DNA from: JANNRR01 sp031401675
GTDB taxonomy: Bacteria; Pseudomonadota; Alphaproteobacteria; Rhodobacterales; Rhodobacteraceae
Assembly (NCBI GenBank): GCA_031401675.1
Contig: JANNRR010000047.1
Span: 1 to 19,415 of the forward strand
DNA length: 19,415 nucleotides
Direction: 5' to 3'
Made by a program: the position numbers and the translations under genes
Shown: positions 12,559-19,415 of the stretch, piece after piece
Layout of the letters: each line of letters begins with the position of its first letter
How positions within the stretch are numbered: position 1 is the stretch's first letter
The notes under the pieces: model-generated
What the model was told of the DNA's origin: nothing
Databases searched by the model: none
The model's input: only the letters and a program-made list of their open reading frames with translations

Positions 12559-12903
12559 TCCGGCGGGTAGCTCGGGTCCATGGGACTTTCTTATCCTAGC
12601 GTGCCGCGTTGTCAGGTGGCATCGAGACCCGGACCGAAAAGCTGGCCTGCCAGTGGCAGGACGCCCGGTCCGTTGCCCGAGAGCGCAAGCGAAGGGCAAG
12701 GGGTTTGCGGCTTGGTGCCGTGGTCGGGAAATCAAGGCGCGCCTGACTGGGCGGGCGCACTCTACGCGCCTGCCCAGGGGCAGGCAGGCGCGGCCTGATT
12801 TGTCTGACGCCAAATCCGGCAAGAACCAACAGGGGATGGGCCGGGGCCCCATGGCTTGTCCCCATTGGTTGACATCCGCCCCGCTTGGCGCGACAGAAGC
12901 CCG
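12559..12903. other. Gene-free, hairpin-dense interval before crcB
   Basis: No convincing coding frame or Shine-Dalgarno is seen in these 345 bases. Three consecutive foldable units are. (a) CGGACCG (12630-12636) pairs with CGGTCCG (12666-12672), enclosing CCTGCC-AGT-GGCAGG (12646-12660). (b) TTGCCC (12673-12678) pairs with GGGCAA (12694-12699) around GC-GCAA-GC. (c) A long imperfect inverted repeat has 17-base arms at 12729-12745 and 12785-12801 (15 of 17 matching), with an inner perfect 10-bp stem at 12765-12774 / 12783-12792. No known riboswitch or RNA family is recognised. Confidence 0.4.
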
Positions 12904-13281
12904 ATGATCTGGACGCTGTTTCATGTGGCGCTTGGCGGGGCACTCGGGGCCTCGGGCAGGTATCTGACCGGCATCGGCGTGACCCGGCTGATGGGGGAGG
13001 GGTTTCCCTATGGTACGGTGGTGATCAATGTGCTGGGGTCATTTCTCATGGGCGTGTTGTTCGTGCTGCTGATCGAACGCGGGATGCCGCGGCATGCGCC
13101 GCTGCTGCTGACGGGGGTGTTGGGCGGGTTTACCACCTTTTCCGCGTTTTCGATGGATACGCTGGCGCTGGTCGAGCGCGGGCAGGCCGGGTTGGCCGCC
13201 CTGTATGTCGGGGCGTCGGTGGGTCTGTCGTTGGTGGCGATTGTGGCGGGATTGGCCTTGGGCCGGGGGATGGGCGCATGA
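12904..13281 (+). CDS. crcB: Fluoride ion channel/exporter CrcB (Fluc)
   Basis: Fluc/CrcB forms a dual-topology dimeric fluoride channel that protects against fluoride. The 125-residue product has four hydrophobic helices, GALGASGRYL at the start, YGTVVINVLGSFLMG, and the channel motif GVLGGFTTFSAFSMDT with the phenylalanines and the central Thr/Ser kept. ATG 12904 gives the typical MIWTLFHVALGG start. A TTG at 12856 would add 16 unsupported residues. The Shine-Dalgarno is weak. Its stop overlaps the next gene's start (ATGA, 13278-13281). No fluoride riboswitch consensus is visible upstream, so fluoride control is not evident. Confidence 0.95.
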   Translation: MIWTLFHVALGGALGASGRYLTGIGVTRLMGEGFPYGTVVINVLGSFLMGVLFVLLIERGMPRHAPLLLTGVLGGFTTFSAFSMDTLALVERGQAGLAALYVGASVGLSLVAIVAGLALGRGMGA

Positions 13282-14318
13282 GCGCGCAGACGATGACAGT
13301 GGCGGCGGGCGAGGGCGATCAGCGGCTGGACCGCTGGCTGAAGCGGCAGTTTCCGCATGTGACGCAGGGGCGGGTCGAAAAGGCCTGTCGCACCGGCGAG
13401 ATCCGGGTGGATGGCGGGCGGGTCAAGGCCTCGACCCGGCTGGAGGTCGGGCAACAGGTGCGGGTGCCGCCGCTGCCCGAGGTGGCCCCGATCGAGAAGA
13501 CGGCCGCGCCGCGCGTCAGCCCGGCGGATGCGGCGATGATTCAGGCGGCGGTGCTGTACCGCGACGACCATATCATCGTGCTGAACAAGCCGCCGGGGCT
13601 GGCCAGTCAGGGCGGGTCGGGGACGACAAAGCATGTGGACGGGCTGGCCGAGGCGCTGACCTTCGGGCTGCTGGAAAAGCCGCGGCTGGTGCACCGGCTG
13701 GACAAGGATACCTCGGGCATTCTGGTGCTGGCGCGGACGCGCGAGGCGGCGGCGGCGCTGACGGCGGCGTTCCGGTCGCGCGAAACCCGCAAGATCTACT
13801 GGGCGGTGGTGGCCGGGGTGCCGCAGCCCTACAAGGGTTCGATCAAGTACGGGCTGGTCAAGGCCCCGGGGCACGGGCCGGGCGGCGAGGGTGAAAAGAT
13901 GCGGTGCATCCACCCGTCCGAGGTGGAAAAGACCGAAGGTGCCAAGCGGGCGCATACCGATTATGCGGTGCTGAGTGCGCTGGGACGGCGGGCGGCCTGG
14001 GTGGCGCTTGAGCCGGTGACCGGGCGGACGCATCAGTTGCGCGCCCATATGGCCGAGATCGGGCATCCGGTCATCGGCGATGGCAAGTACGGCGGCGCCG
14101 GGCAGGAGAATATGGGCGACGGCTGGGGGGCGCAGCTGGGTGGCGATGTCAGCCGCAAGATGCATCTGCATGCGCGGTCGCTGTTTCTGGTGCATCCGAT
14201 GACCGGCAAGAAGCTGGAGCTTTTTGCGCCGCTACCAGAACATATGGCGCGGACCTGGGCGACCGTCGGCTGGTCGGTCGACGAGTTCGTGCCCGATCCG
14301 TTCGGGGATGGTGCATGA
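13278..14318 (+). CDS. RluA-family 23S rRNA pseudouridine synthase (RluC/RluD type)
   Basis: The enzyme isomerises specific uridines in 23S rRNA. The 346-residue product has an N-terminal S4 RNA-binding domain (about 14-62: DQRLDRWLKRQFPHVTQGRVEKACRTGEIRVDG). The catalytic domain contains VLNKPPGLASQGG (102-114), HRLDKDTSG (139-147, catalytic Asp142) and GRTHQLRAHMAEIGHPVIGDGKYGG (249-273). The S4 domain and length fit RluC or RluD and not RluA. Which uridines are modified cannot be told; RluC is the more usual name at this locus. It overlaps crcB by four bases and the following ATP12 gene by eleven, so the three are likely co-translated. Confidence 0.93.
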   Translation: MSAQTMTVAAGEGDQRLDRWLKRQFPHVTQGRVEKACRTGEIRVDGGRVKASTRLEVGQQVRVPPLPEVAPIEKTAAPRVSPADAAMIQAAVLYRDDHIIVLNKPPGLASQGGSGTTKHVDGLAEALTFGLLEKPRLVHRLDKDTSGILVLARTREAAAALTAAFRSRETRKIYWAVVAGVPQPYKGSIKYGLVKAPGHGPGGEGEKMRCIHPSEVEKTEGAKRAHTDYAVLSALGRRAAWVALEPVTGRTHQLRAHMAEIGHPVIGDGKYGGAGQENMGDGWGAQLGGDVSRKMHLHARSLFLVHPMTGKKLELFAPLPEHMARTWATVGWSVDEFVPDPFGDGA

Positions 14319-15048
14319 GCGGACGGGCGTAGGCGTGGCTGCGGGCTGGGTGGCCAGGCGGTTCTGGACCGAGGTGGCGGTGGTGGCCGAGGCGGACGGC
14401 TTCGGGCTGCGGCTGGATGCGCGCGCCGTCCGGACCCCGGGCAAGGCAGCGCTGATCGTGCCGACCCGGGCGCTGGCCGAGGCGATTGCCGCCGAATGGC
14501 AGGCGCAGGCAGGGGTGGTGCAGCCGCTGACGATGCCGTTTACCCGGTCGGCGAATGCGGCGGTCGACAAGGTGGGGCCGCAACGGGACGAAGTAATCGA
14601 CCTGATCGCGGCCTACGGCGATGCCGATCTGATCTGTTACCGCGCGACCGGCCCAGAGCGGCTGGTGGCACGGCAGTCGGCGGCCTGGGACCCGTTGGTG
14701 GCGTGGGCGGGTCAGGCGCTGGGCGCGCCGCTGCAGGTGCGCGCGGGGGTTGTGCATATTGCGCAGTCCGGGGCTGCACTGGCAGTGTTGTGGGCGCGGG
14801 TGGCCGGGCTGGATGCATTTGAACTGACGGCATTTCATGATCTGGTGGCGCTGTCGGGATCACTGGTGATCGGGCTGGCGGTGCTGGCCGGGCTGCGGCC
14901 GGCCGCGACGCTGTGGGCACTGTCTCGAATCGATGAAGACTGGCAGACCGAGATCTGGGGGGCCGACGACGAGGCCTGCGCGGCGGCGGCGCTGAAACGG
15001 CAGGATTTCCTGCATGCGGCGACATTCTACAGCCTTTGCAAGGGCTAG
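14308..15048 (+). CDS. ATP12-family F1F0-ATP synthase assembly chaperone
   Basis: ATP12 proteins bind the F1 alpha subunit during ATP synthase assembly in mitochondria and alphaproteobacteria. The 246-residue product matches the family pattern: ARRFWTEVAVVAEADGFGLRLD, AVRTPGKAALIVPTRALAEAIAAEW, the conserved MPFTRSANAAVDKV, YGDADLICYRA, ARQSAAWDPLVAWA, HDLVALSGSLVIGLA and ALSRIDEDWQTE.WG.D. Start choice is uncertain: ATG 14308 (used here) overlaps the previous gene by 11 bases, and GTG 14311 or GTG 14335 are alternatives. There is no strong Shine-Dalgarno, consistent with coupled translation. It ends the crcB-rluC-atp12 run. Confidence 0.93.
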   Translation: MVHERTGVGVAAGWVARRFWTEVAVVAEADGFGLRLDARAVRTPGKAALIVPTRALAEAIAAEWQAQAGVVQPLTMPFTRSANAAVDKVGPQRDEVIDLIAAYGDADLICYRATGPERLVARQSAAWDPLVAWAGQALGAPLQVRAGVVHIAQSGAALAVLWARVAGLDAFELTAFHDLVALSGSLVIGLAVLAGLRPAATLWALSRIDEDWQTEIWGADDEACAAAALKRQDFLHAATFYSLCKG

Positions 15049-15083
15049 CGGGAGGGGCGGGCGTTTTCGGGCCGCACGGACGT

Positions 15084-15170
15084 TTGACTTCATCACGCAA
15101 AGTGATGGTTAAATCGTCGGAATCCGATGAATCTGCCACGCCGTGCTTGACGTGTTCTTTCAAAATGCCA
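15084..15170 (+). promoter_or_regulatory. Candidate aapJ promoter/operator region
   Basis: TTGACT (15084-15089) is followed at once by a perfect inverted repeat CATCAC-GCAAA-GTGATG (15091-15107). A second -35-like TTGACG lies at 15147-15152. No convincing -10 is seen 16-18 bases after either. The palindrome is a plausible regulator site for nitrogen or amino-acid control of the aap operon. Motif reading only. Confidence 0.35.
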
Positions 15171-15217
15171 CATCCTGCGCGACACTGAGGGGACAAGCGC
15201 TCTCACAGTTTCACCCC

Positions 15218-15254
15218 CGGCGGCTGGCCGGGCAAACCGCCGACAACACGGCGG
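15218..15254 (+). promoter_or_regulatory. Mutually exclusive hairpins in the aapJ leader
   Basis: A single CCGCCG (15237-15242) can pair either with CGGCGG upstream (15218-15223) or with CGGCGG downstream (15249-15254, loop ACAACA). The downstream form ends about 12 bases before the GAGGT ribosome binding site of aapJ. Such a switchable pairing is the minimal layout of a leader control element, but 6-bp GC stems also arise by chance. Confidence 0.3.
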
Positions 15255-15274
15255 GAGATCAGGAAGAGGTAAAA

Positions 15275-16294
15275 ATGAAAAAATCCGTATTCTATGGCAC
15301 GCTGACGGTGGCCGGCCTGGTGGCCGGGTTCGCCGCAGCGACCACGCTGGATGACGTGAAGGCCCGCGGCGAATTGATCTGCGGCTCGAACGCCGGCCTG
15401 GCGGGGTTTGCGGCACCCGATGCCAACGGCGTCTATCAGGGGTTCGATGTCGCGGTGTGCCGTGCCATTGCCGCCGCCGTTCTGGGCGACCCGATGAAGG
15501 TAAAGTTCGTGCCGACCACCGGTGAGACCCGTTTCACCGCGCTGGCTTCGGGCGAGGTTGACATGCTGTCGCGCACCACCACCTGGACCTATTCGCGCGA
15601 CACCGACCTGAAATTCACCTTTGCCGGGGTGAACTATTACGACGGCCAGGGCTTCATGGTGAAGAAGGATCTGGGCGTGTCGTCGGCCAAGGAACTGGAC
15701 GGGGCGACCGTCTGCATCCAGACCGGCACCACGACCGAACTGAACCTTGCCGACTACTTCAAGTCGAACAACATGACCTACGAGCCGGTGCCGATCAAGG
15801 ACAACGCCGAGGCCGAACAGCAGTATTCGGCCGGGGCCTGCGACGTGTACACGACGGACGCCTCGGGGCTTGCCGCGACGCGCGCCACCTTTGCCGATCC
15901 GGAAAACCACATCGTTCTGCCCGAGATCATCTCGAAAGAGCCGCTGGGGCCGCTGGTGCGGCACGGCGACGACCAGTGGGCGGATATCGTCAAGTGGACC
16001 TTCAACGCGCTGGTGGCTGCGGAAGAGTATGGCATCACTTCGGCCAATATCGGCGAGTTGTCGGCGACACCGGGCAACAACCCCGAGATCAACCGCCTGC
16101 TCGGCACCGAGGGCGATCTGGGCGCGATGATGGGGCTGGACAAGGATTGGGCCAAGCGCGCCATCATGGCGGGCGGCAACTATGGCGAAATCTTCGAGGC
16201 CAACATCGGTTCTGCCACCCCGATCGGGCTGGCGCGCGGCCTGAACGCGCTGTGGACCCAAGGCGGGCTGCAGTACTCGCCGCCGTTCCGGTAG
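15275..16294 (+). CDS. aapJ: General L-amino acid ABC transporter, periplasmic binding protein
   Basis: The protein captures amino acids in the periplasm and delivers them to the AapQ/AapM channel. The 339-residue product has a Sec signal peptide (MKK, hydrophobic core to about residue 20, cleavage likely near FAAA). The SBP_bac_3 fold follows: LDDVKARGELICGSNAGLAGF, GVYQGFDVAVCRAIAAAVLGDP, GETRFTALASGEVDML, YDGQGFMVKK, GATVCIQTGTT and AGACDVYTTDASGLAATRA. The 'QGFD.AVCRAIAAAV' and 'TTWTYSRD' blocks are characteristic of AapJ/BztA. ATG 15275 follows GAGGT with four bases' spacing; an open frame reaches GTG 15143 but lacks support. A strong hairpin with a T run follows the stop, which would favour high relative expression. 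Confidence 0.95.
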   Translation: MKKSVFYGTLTVAGLVAGFAAATTLDDVKARGELICGSNAGLAGFAAPDANGVYQGFDVAVCRAIAAAVLGDPMKVKFVPTTGETRFTALASGEVDMLSRTTTWTYSRDTDLKFTFAGVNYYDGQGFMVKKDLGVSSAKELDGATVCIQTGTTTELNLADYFKSNNMTYEPVPIKDNAEAEQQYSAGACDVYTTDASGLAATRATFADPENHIVLPEIISKEPLGPLVRHGDDQWADIVKWTFNALVAAEEYGITSANIGELSATPGNNPEINRLLGTEGDLGAMMGLDKDWAKRAIMAGGNYGEIFEANIGSATPIGLARGLNALWTQGGLQYSPPFR

Positions 16295-16307
16295 GCTGAA
16301 CCACCAG

Positions 16308-16337
16308 GGGCGCGCCACACCGGCGCGCCCTTTTCCT
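16308..16337 (+). terminator. Terminator/attenuator between aapJ and aapQ
   Basis: GGGCGCGCC (16308-16316) pairs perfectly with GGCGCGCCC (16322-16330) around ACACC, followed by TTTTCCTTT. A partial terminator at this place is common in ABC operons: it lets the binding protein be made in excess over the membrane subunits. Confidence 0.8.
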
Positions 16338-16426
16338 TTCTGCAACTGCAGCGTTCAACCCGGGCCGATCCGCCGAACCATGGCGGGAGCCTGAATACAG
16401 AGTCCGGGGACACAGGGAGATATCTT

Positions 16427-17680
16427 ATGGCGTCGATGTCAGAGATTCCGCGCGCCGATTTCCGGCTGAGCATGCTGATCTATGATACCCGCTATCGATC
16501 GATCACCATTCAGGTGCTTTTCCTGCTGGCGTTTCTGGCGCTGATGGCCTGGCTGGTCGACAACACCATTCAGAACTTCGCGGCCCTGGGCAAGAACTTC
16601 AGCTACAATTACCTGGGTTCGCGGGCGGGCTATGACATCAACCAGATGCTGGTGCAGTACAGCAACGACAGCACGCATGGCCGCGCCCTGCTGATCGGGC
16701 TGCTGAACACGCTGTTTCTGGGCTTCATCTCCTGCATCCTTGCCACGCTGATCGGCGTGACTGTCGGCATCCTGCGTCTGTCGCGCAACTGGATCGTCGC
16801 CCGGCTGATGACGGTCTATGTCGAGGGGTTCCGCAACGTTCCGGTGGTGCTGTGGATCGTGCTGGTCAATGCCATCGTGTCGATATCGGCCCCCGAGCCG
16901 AAGGCGTTTCGCGGCGAGGACCCTTCGGCCTCGATGATCCTGTTTGACTCGGTCGCCATCACCAATCGCGGCGTCTATGTGCCCGAGCCGCTGTTTTCGC
17001 GCAGTCTCGGCAATGTCGATGTCGGGATTTTCCTGATTTCGGTCGATTTGCTGGCGATCATTGCGGTGATCGCCGCCAGCATCTGGGGCTACCGGCGCAT
17101 CCAGGCGAAGGCGACGGTGGTGCAGAATGCCACCGGCACGCGCCCGGTGACGCTGTGGATGTCGCTGGCGGTGCTGATCCTGCCGCTGGTCGCGCTGTTG
17201 CTGGCCACCGGCTTTCACCTTGGTTACCCGGAACTGAAGGGGTTCAACTTCGTAGGCGGCACCCAGGCCCGGACCTCGCTGATCGCGATGTGGCTGGCGC
17301 TGTCGATCTATTCGGCGACCTACATTGCCGAGATCGTACGCGGCGGCATCCTGGCGATTTCGCGCGGCCAGACCGAGGCCGCCTATGCCCTTGGGCTGCG
17401 CCCCGGCCAGACCACCAGTCTGGTGGTGCTGCCGCAGGCGATGCGGGTGATGATTCCGCCGATGATTTCACAGTATCTGTCGATCACCAAGAACACCTCG
17501 CTTGGGATCGCGGTCGGTTACATGGACCTTAAATCGACGCTGGGCGGCATCACCATGAACCAGACCGGGCGCGAGCTGGAATCGATGCTGCTGATGATGG
17601 TGATCTATCTGGTAATTTCGCTGGCGATCTCGACCGTGATGAACATCTACAACAATTCCGTCAAGCTGAAGGAGCGCTAG
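16427..17680 (+). CDS. aapQ: General L-amino acid ABC transporter permease AapQ
   Basis: One of two inner-membrane permease subunits. The 417-residue product begins with a cytoplasmic stretch and a first helix (ITIQVLFLLAFLALMAWLVDNTI). The 'YNYLGSRAGYDINQMLVQYS' periplasmic segment and the ring of HisM/AapQ helices follow. In the C-terminal half is the ATPase-docking EAA loop (EIVRGGILAISRGQTEAAYALGLRPGQ...LPQAMRVMIPP). The large central insert (about 165-270, with two helices) distinguishes AapQ/BztB from short permeases. ATG 16427 follows GGAGA by 8-10 bases; ATG 16436 is an alternative three codons in. aapM starts one base after its stop. Confidence 0.95.
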   Translation: MASMSEIPRADFRLSMLIYDTRYRSITIQVLFLLAFLALMAWLVDNTIQNFAALGKNFSYNYLGSRAGYDINQMLVQYSNDSTHGRALLIGLLNTLFLGFISCILATLIGVTVGILRLSRNWIVARLMTVYVEGFRNVPVVLWIVLVNAIVSISAPEPKAFRGEDPSASMILFDSVAITNRGVYVPEPLFSRSLGNVDVGIFLISVDLLAIIAVIAASIWGYRRIQAKATVVQNATGTRPVTLWMSLAVLILPLVALLLATGFHLGYPELKGFNFVGGTQARTSLIAMWLALSIYSATYIAEIVRGGILAISRGQTEAAYALGLRPGQTTSLVVLPQAMRVMIPPMISQYLSITKNTSLGIAVGYMDLKSTLGGITMNQTGRELESMLLMMVIYLVISLAISTVMNIYNNSVKLKER

Positions 17681-17681
17681 G

Positions 17682-18983
17682 ATGAGCGGTTCCGTCTCTT
17701 TCGTGCGGTCGTCGATGCTGGCGCCGGAAAAGCCGCCCGCAAGTCAGGTTGGTGCCGTCAAGTGGGTGCGTGACAATCTGTTTTCCAGCTGGATGAACGG
17801 ATTGCTGACACTGGCGGCCCTGTATGCCGTGTATGCCATCGTGTCGCTGATCGGCCCGTGGCTGATGCGGTCGATCTGGAACGCCAATTCTCTGGCCGAA
17901 TGCCGCGCGGTTGCTGCGGCGGCCTACGGTGAGGGCATCGAGGGTGCCTGTTTCGCGGTGATCCGCGAGCGCTGGAATCAGCTGCTGTTCGGGTTTTACC
18001 CGCAGGAACTGTACTGGCGTCCGACGCTGGCCTTTGTACTGATGCTGGTGGCGATGGCCCCCATCCTGTTCAACAAGCTGCCGCGCCAGATGCTGTGGTT
18101 TTCGGTGGCGTATCCGGCGGTGGCATTCTGGCTGCTGTGGGGCGGCACCATCTGGCTGCCGGTGCTGGCCATGCTGGGCTTTGGCGTGGGCTACGCGGCC
18201 TACCGGCTGGTCAGCCCGTTCAACCCGATCCTGGGCAGTATAGCCGCAGTGCTGGCGGCGATCATCTGGTGGGCGTTTCTGACCGGGCCGCTGAGCGGTG
18301 TGCTGGCCGGGACCATACCGATCGGCCTGCGGCAGTTGCAATCCGACGACATGGGCGGGTTCATGCTGTCGGTGGTGATCGGGGTGTCGGGCATCGCGTT
18401 TTCGCTGCCGCTGGGCATTCTGCTGGCCCTGGGCCGGCGGTCGGACATGGTGCTGGTGAAGACCATCTGTGTCGGCTTCATCGAGGCGATCCGCGGGGTG
18501 CCGCTGATCACGCTCCTGTTCACCGCGTCGCTGCTCTTGAACTATTTCCTGCCGCCGGGCAGCAATTTCGACATCATCCTGCGGGTCATCATCATGGTGA
18601 CGCTGTTTTCGGCGGCCTACATGGCCGAGGTGATCCGGGGCGGGCTGGCGGCATTGCCGCGCGGTCAGTACGAGGCGGCGGATGCGCTGGGGCTGGACTA
18701 CTGGCAGGCGCAGCAGCGGATCATCATGCCGCAGGCGCTGAAGGTCTCGATTCCGGGCATCGTCAACAATTTCATCGGCCTGTTCAAGGACACGACGCTG
18801 GTGGTGTTCATCGGCTTGCAGGACCCGATTGCGCTGGTATCGGCGATCCGCGCCAATCAGGAGTGGAACGGCGTCTATTGGGAGCTGTTCATCTTTGTCG
18901 GAGCCTTGTTCTTCATCGTCTGCTTCAGCATGTCCCGGTACTCGATGTATCTGGAGCGCAAGCTGAAGACCGACCATCATTAG
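17682..18983 (+). CDS. aapM: General L-amino acid ABC transporter permease AapM
   Basis: The second permease subunit. The 433-residue product has a cytoplasmic N-terminus, a first helix (GLLTLAALYAVYAIVSLIGPWL) and an insert region containing AECRAVAAAAYGEGIEGACFAVIRERWNQLLFGFYP, typical of AapM/BztC. Several helices and the EAA loop (EVIRGGLAALPRGQYEAADALGLDYWQAQQRIIMPQAL) follow. GGAG at 17670-17673, inside the end of aapQ, serves as its ribosome binding site, so the pair is probably translationally coupled. Length is normal and no disruption is seen. Confidence 0.95.
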   Translation: MSGSVSFVRSSMLAPEKPPASQVGAVKWVRDNLFSSWMNGLLTLAALYAVYAIVSLIGPWLMRSIWNANSLAECRAVAAAAYGEGIEGACFAVIRERWNQLLFGFYPQELYWRPTLAFVLMLVAMAPILFNKLPRQMLWFSVAYPAVAFWLLWGGTIWLPVLAMLGFGVGYAAYRLVSPFNPILGSIAAVLAAIIWWAFLTGPLSGVLAGTIPIGLRQLQSDDMGGFMLSVVIGVSGIAFSLPLGILLALGRRSDMVLVKTICVGFIEAIRGVPLITLLFTASLLLNYFLPPGSNFDIILRVIIMVTLFSAAYMAEVIRGGLAALPRGQYEAADALGLDYWQAQQRIIMPQALKVSIPGIVNNFIGLFKDTTLVVFIGLQDPIALVSAIRANQEWNGVYWELFIFVGALFFIVCFSMSRYSMYLERKLKTDHH

Positions 18984-18993
18984 GGGAGCCATC

Positions 18994-19415
18994 ATGGCCG
19001 AAGCCGCAAAACACAGCGACCTGCAGATCAGCAGCGAAATCGCCGTGCAGATCACCGGGATGAACAAGTGGTACGGCACCTTTCACGTGCTGCGCGACAT
19101 CAACATGACGGTCAACAAGGGCGAGCGGATCGTGATCTGCGGCCCGTCGGGGTCGGGGAAATCGACGCTGATCCGCTGCATCAACCGGCTGGAGGAGCAT
19201 CAGAAGGGTCAGATCGTGGTGGATGGCACCGAACTGACCTCGGACATCAAGAACATCGACAAGGTGCGGTCCGAAGTCGGCATGGTGTTCCAGCATTTCA
19301 ACCTGTTCCCGCATCTGACCATCCTGGAAAACTGCACGCTGGCACCGATCTGGGTGCGCAAGGTCCCCAAGCGCGAGGCCGACGAGACCGCGATGCATTT
19401 CCTGACCAAGGTGAA
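18994..19415 (+). CDS. aapP: General L-amino acid ABC transporter ATPase AapP (cut by window end)
   Basis: The nucleotide-binding subunit that drives the transporter. 140 codons are visible, starting MAEAAKHSDLQISSEIAVQ with GGGGAG upstream. Seen are MNKWYGTFHVLRDINMTVNKGE, Walker A GPSGSGKST (about residues 50-58), the CINRLEEHQKGQIVVDG segment of polar amino acid ATPases, and the Q-loop GMVFQHFNLFPHLT. The ABC signature, Walker B and H-loop lie beyond the window. The frame is open to the last base, so the gene is truncated by the window and not broken. Confidence 0.96.
   Translation, partial: MAEAAKHSDLQISSEIAVQITGMNKWYGTFHVLRDINMTVNKGERIVICGPSGSGKSTLIRCINRLEEHQKGQIVVDGTELTSDIKNIDKVRSEVGMVFQHFNLFPHLTILENCTLAPIWVRKVPKREADETAMHFLTKV

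Noticed and set aside
12839..12903. Fluoride riboswitch upstream of crcB
   Set aside because: The GGNGATGG ... CTGATG arrangement of the crcB motif is not present; only a generic GC hairpin is seen here.
12596..12943. Minus-strand or plus-strand small proteins in the gap before crcB
   Set aside because: Frames run through the hairpin-forming repeats, have no ribosome binding site and show Arg/Pro-rich composition typical of non-coding GC-rich DNA.
15143..15274. N-terminal extension of aapJ from GTG 15143
   Set aside because: It would bury the signal peptide 44 residues inside the protein, and ATG 15275 has a well-placed GAGGT.
16308..16330. Duplicated GGCGCGCC as a regulatory or attachment site
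   Set aside because: The two copies are simply the arms of the terminator stem, followed by a T run.

Overview
The window is about 19.4 kb of GC-rich DNA (roughly 64% G+C). It most likely comes from an alphaproteobacterium of the Rhodobacterales, in the Rhodobacter/Paracoccus/roseobacter group. This rests on the protein sequences of the ribosomal genes and RpoA, an adenylate kinase with a four-cysteine lid, an ATP12-type ATP synthase chaperone, an aapJQMP-type amino-acid transporter and a roseobacter-style LuxI. Nearly every gene is on the + strand.

Layout. (1) Positions 1-115 encode the C-terminal part of a GatA-like amidotransferase subunit. At about 114-117 this abuts the body of rpsH, which lacks its first ~17 codons. 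This looks like a chimeric contig junction or a breakpoint. (2) 114-8183 is the distal spc operon and the alpha operon: rpsH', rplF, rplR, rpsE, rpmD, [GFA-family gene], rplO, secY, adk, rpsM, rpsK, rpoA, rplQ. The GFA-family zinc protein gene sits between rpmD and rplO. It is preceded by a terminator and followed by a candidate promoter for rplO. Three palindromes sharing a GTAGGGTG foot lie only in intergenic gaps of this block. (3) 8184-9814 is a quorum-sensing cassette: a LuxR-type regulator followed by a LuxI-type acyl-homoserine lactone synthase. A previously uncalled 59-codon minus-strand ORF diverges from luxR. This part has lower G+C than its surroundings. (4) 9855-11165 is rarA. (5) 11238-12558 is a divergent pair: a MmyB-type XRE regulator and a small four-helix membrane protein. 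(6) 12559-12903 has no gene but is dense in hairpins. (7) 12904-15048 is a tightly overlapping run: crcB, an RluC/RluD-type pseudouridine synthase and an ATP12 chaperone. (8) 15275-19415 is aapJ-aapQ-aapM-aapP', with a strong terminator-like hairpin after aapJ. aapP runs off the end of the window.

How the parts fit. Most of the window is housekeeping: translation, protein export, transcription and nucleotide balance in the ribosomal block, then fork repair, fluoride export, rRNA modification, ATP synthase assembly and amino-acid uptake. The accessory layer is inserted between these genes: the GFA gene with palindromes, the LuxR/LuxI cassette with its small divergent ORF, and the regulator/membrane-protein pair. 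The least expected elements are the 59-codon ORF facing luxR, a luxR promoter lying almost on its start codon, and the GTAG-footed palindromes in the ribosomal operon.
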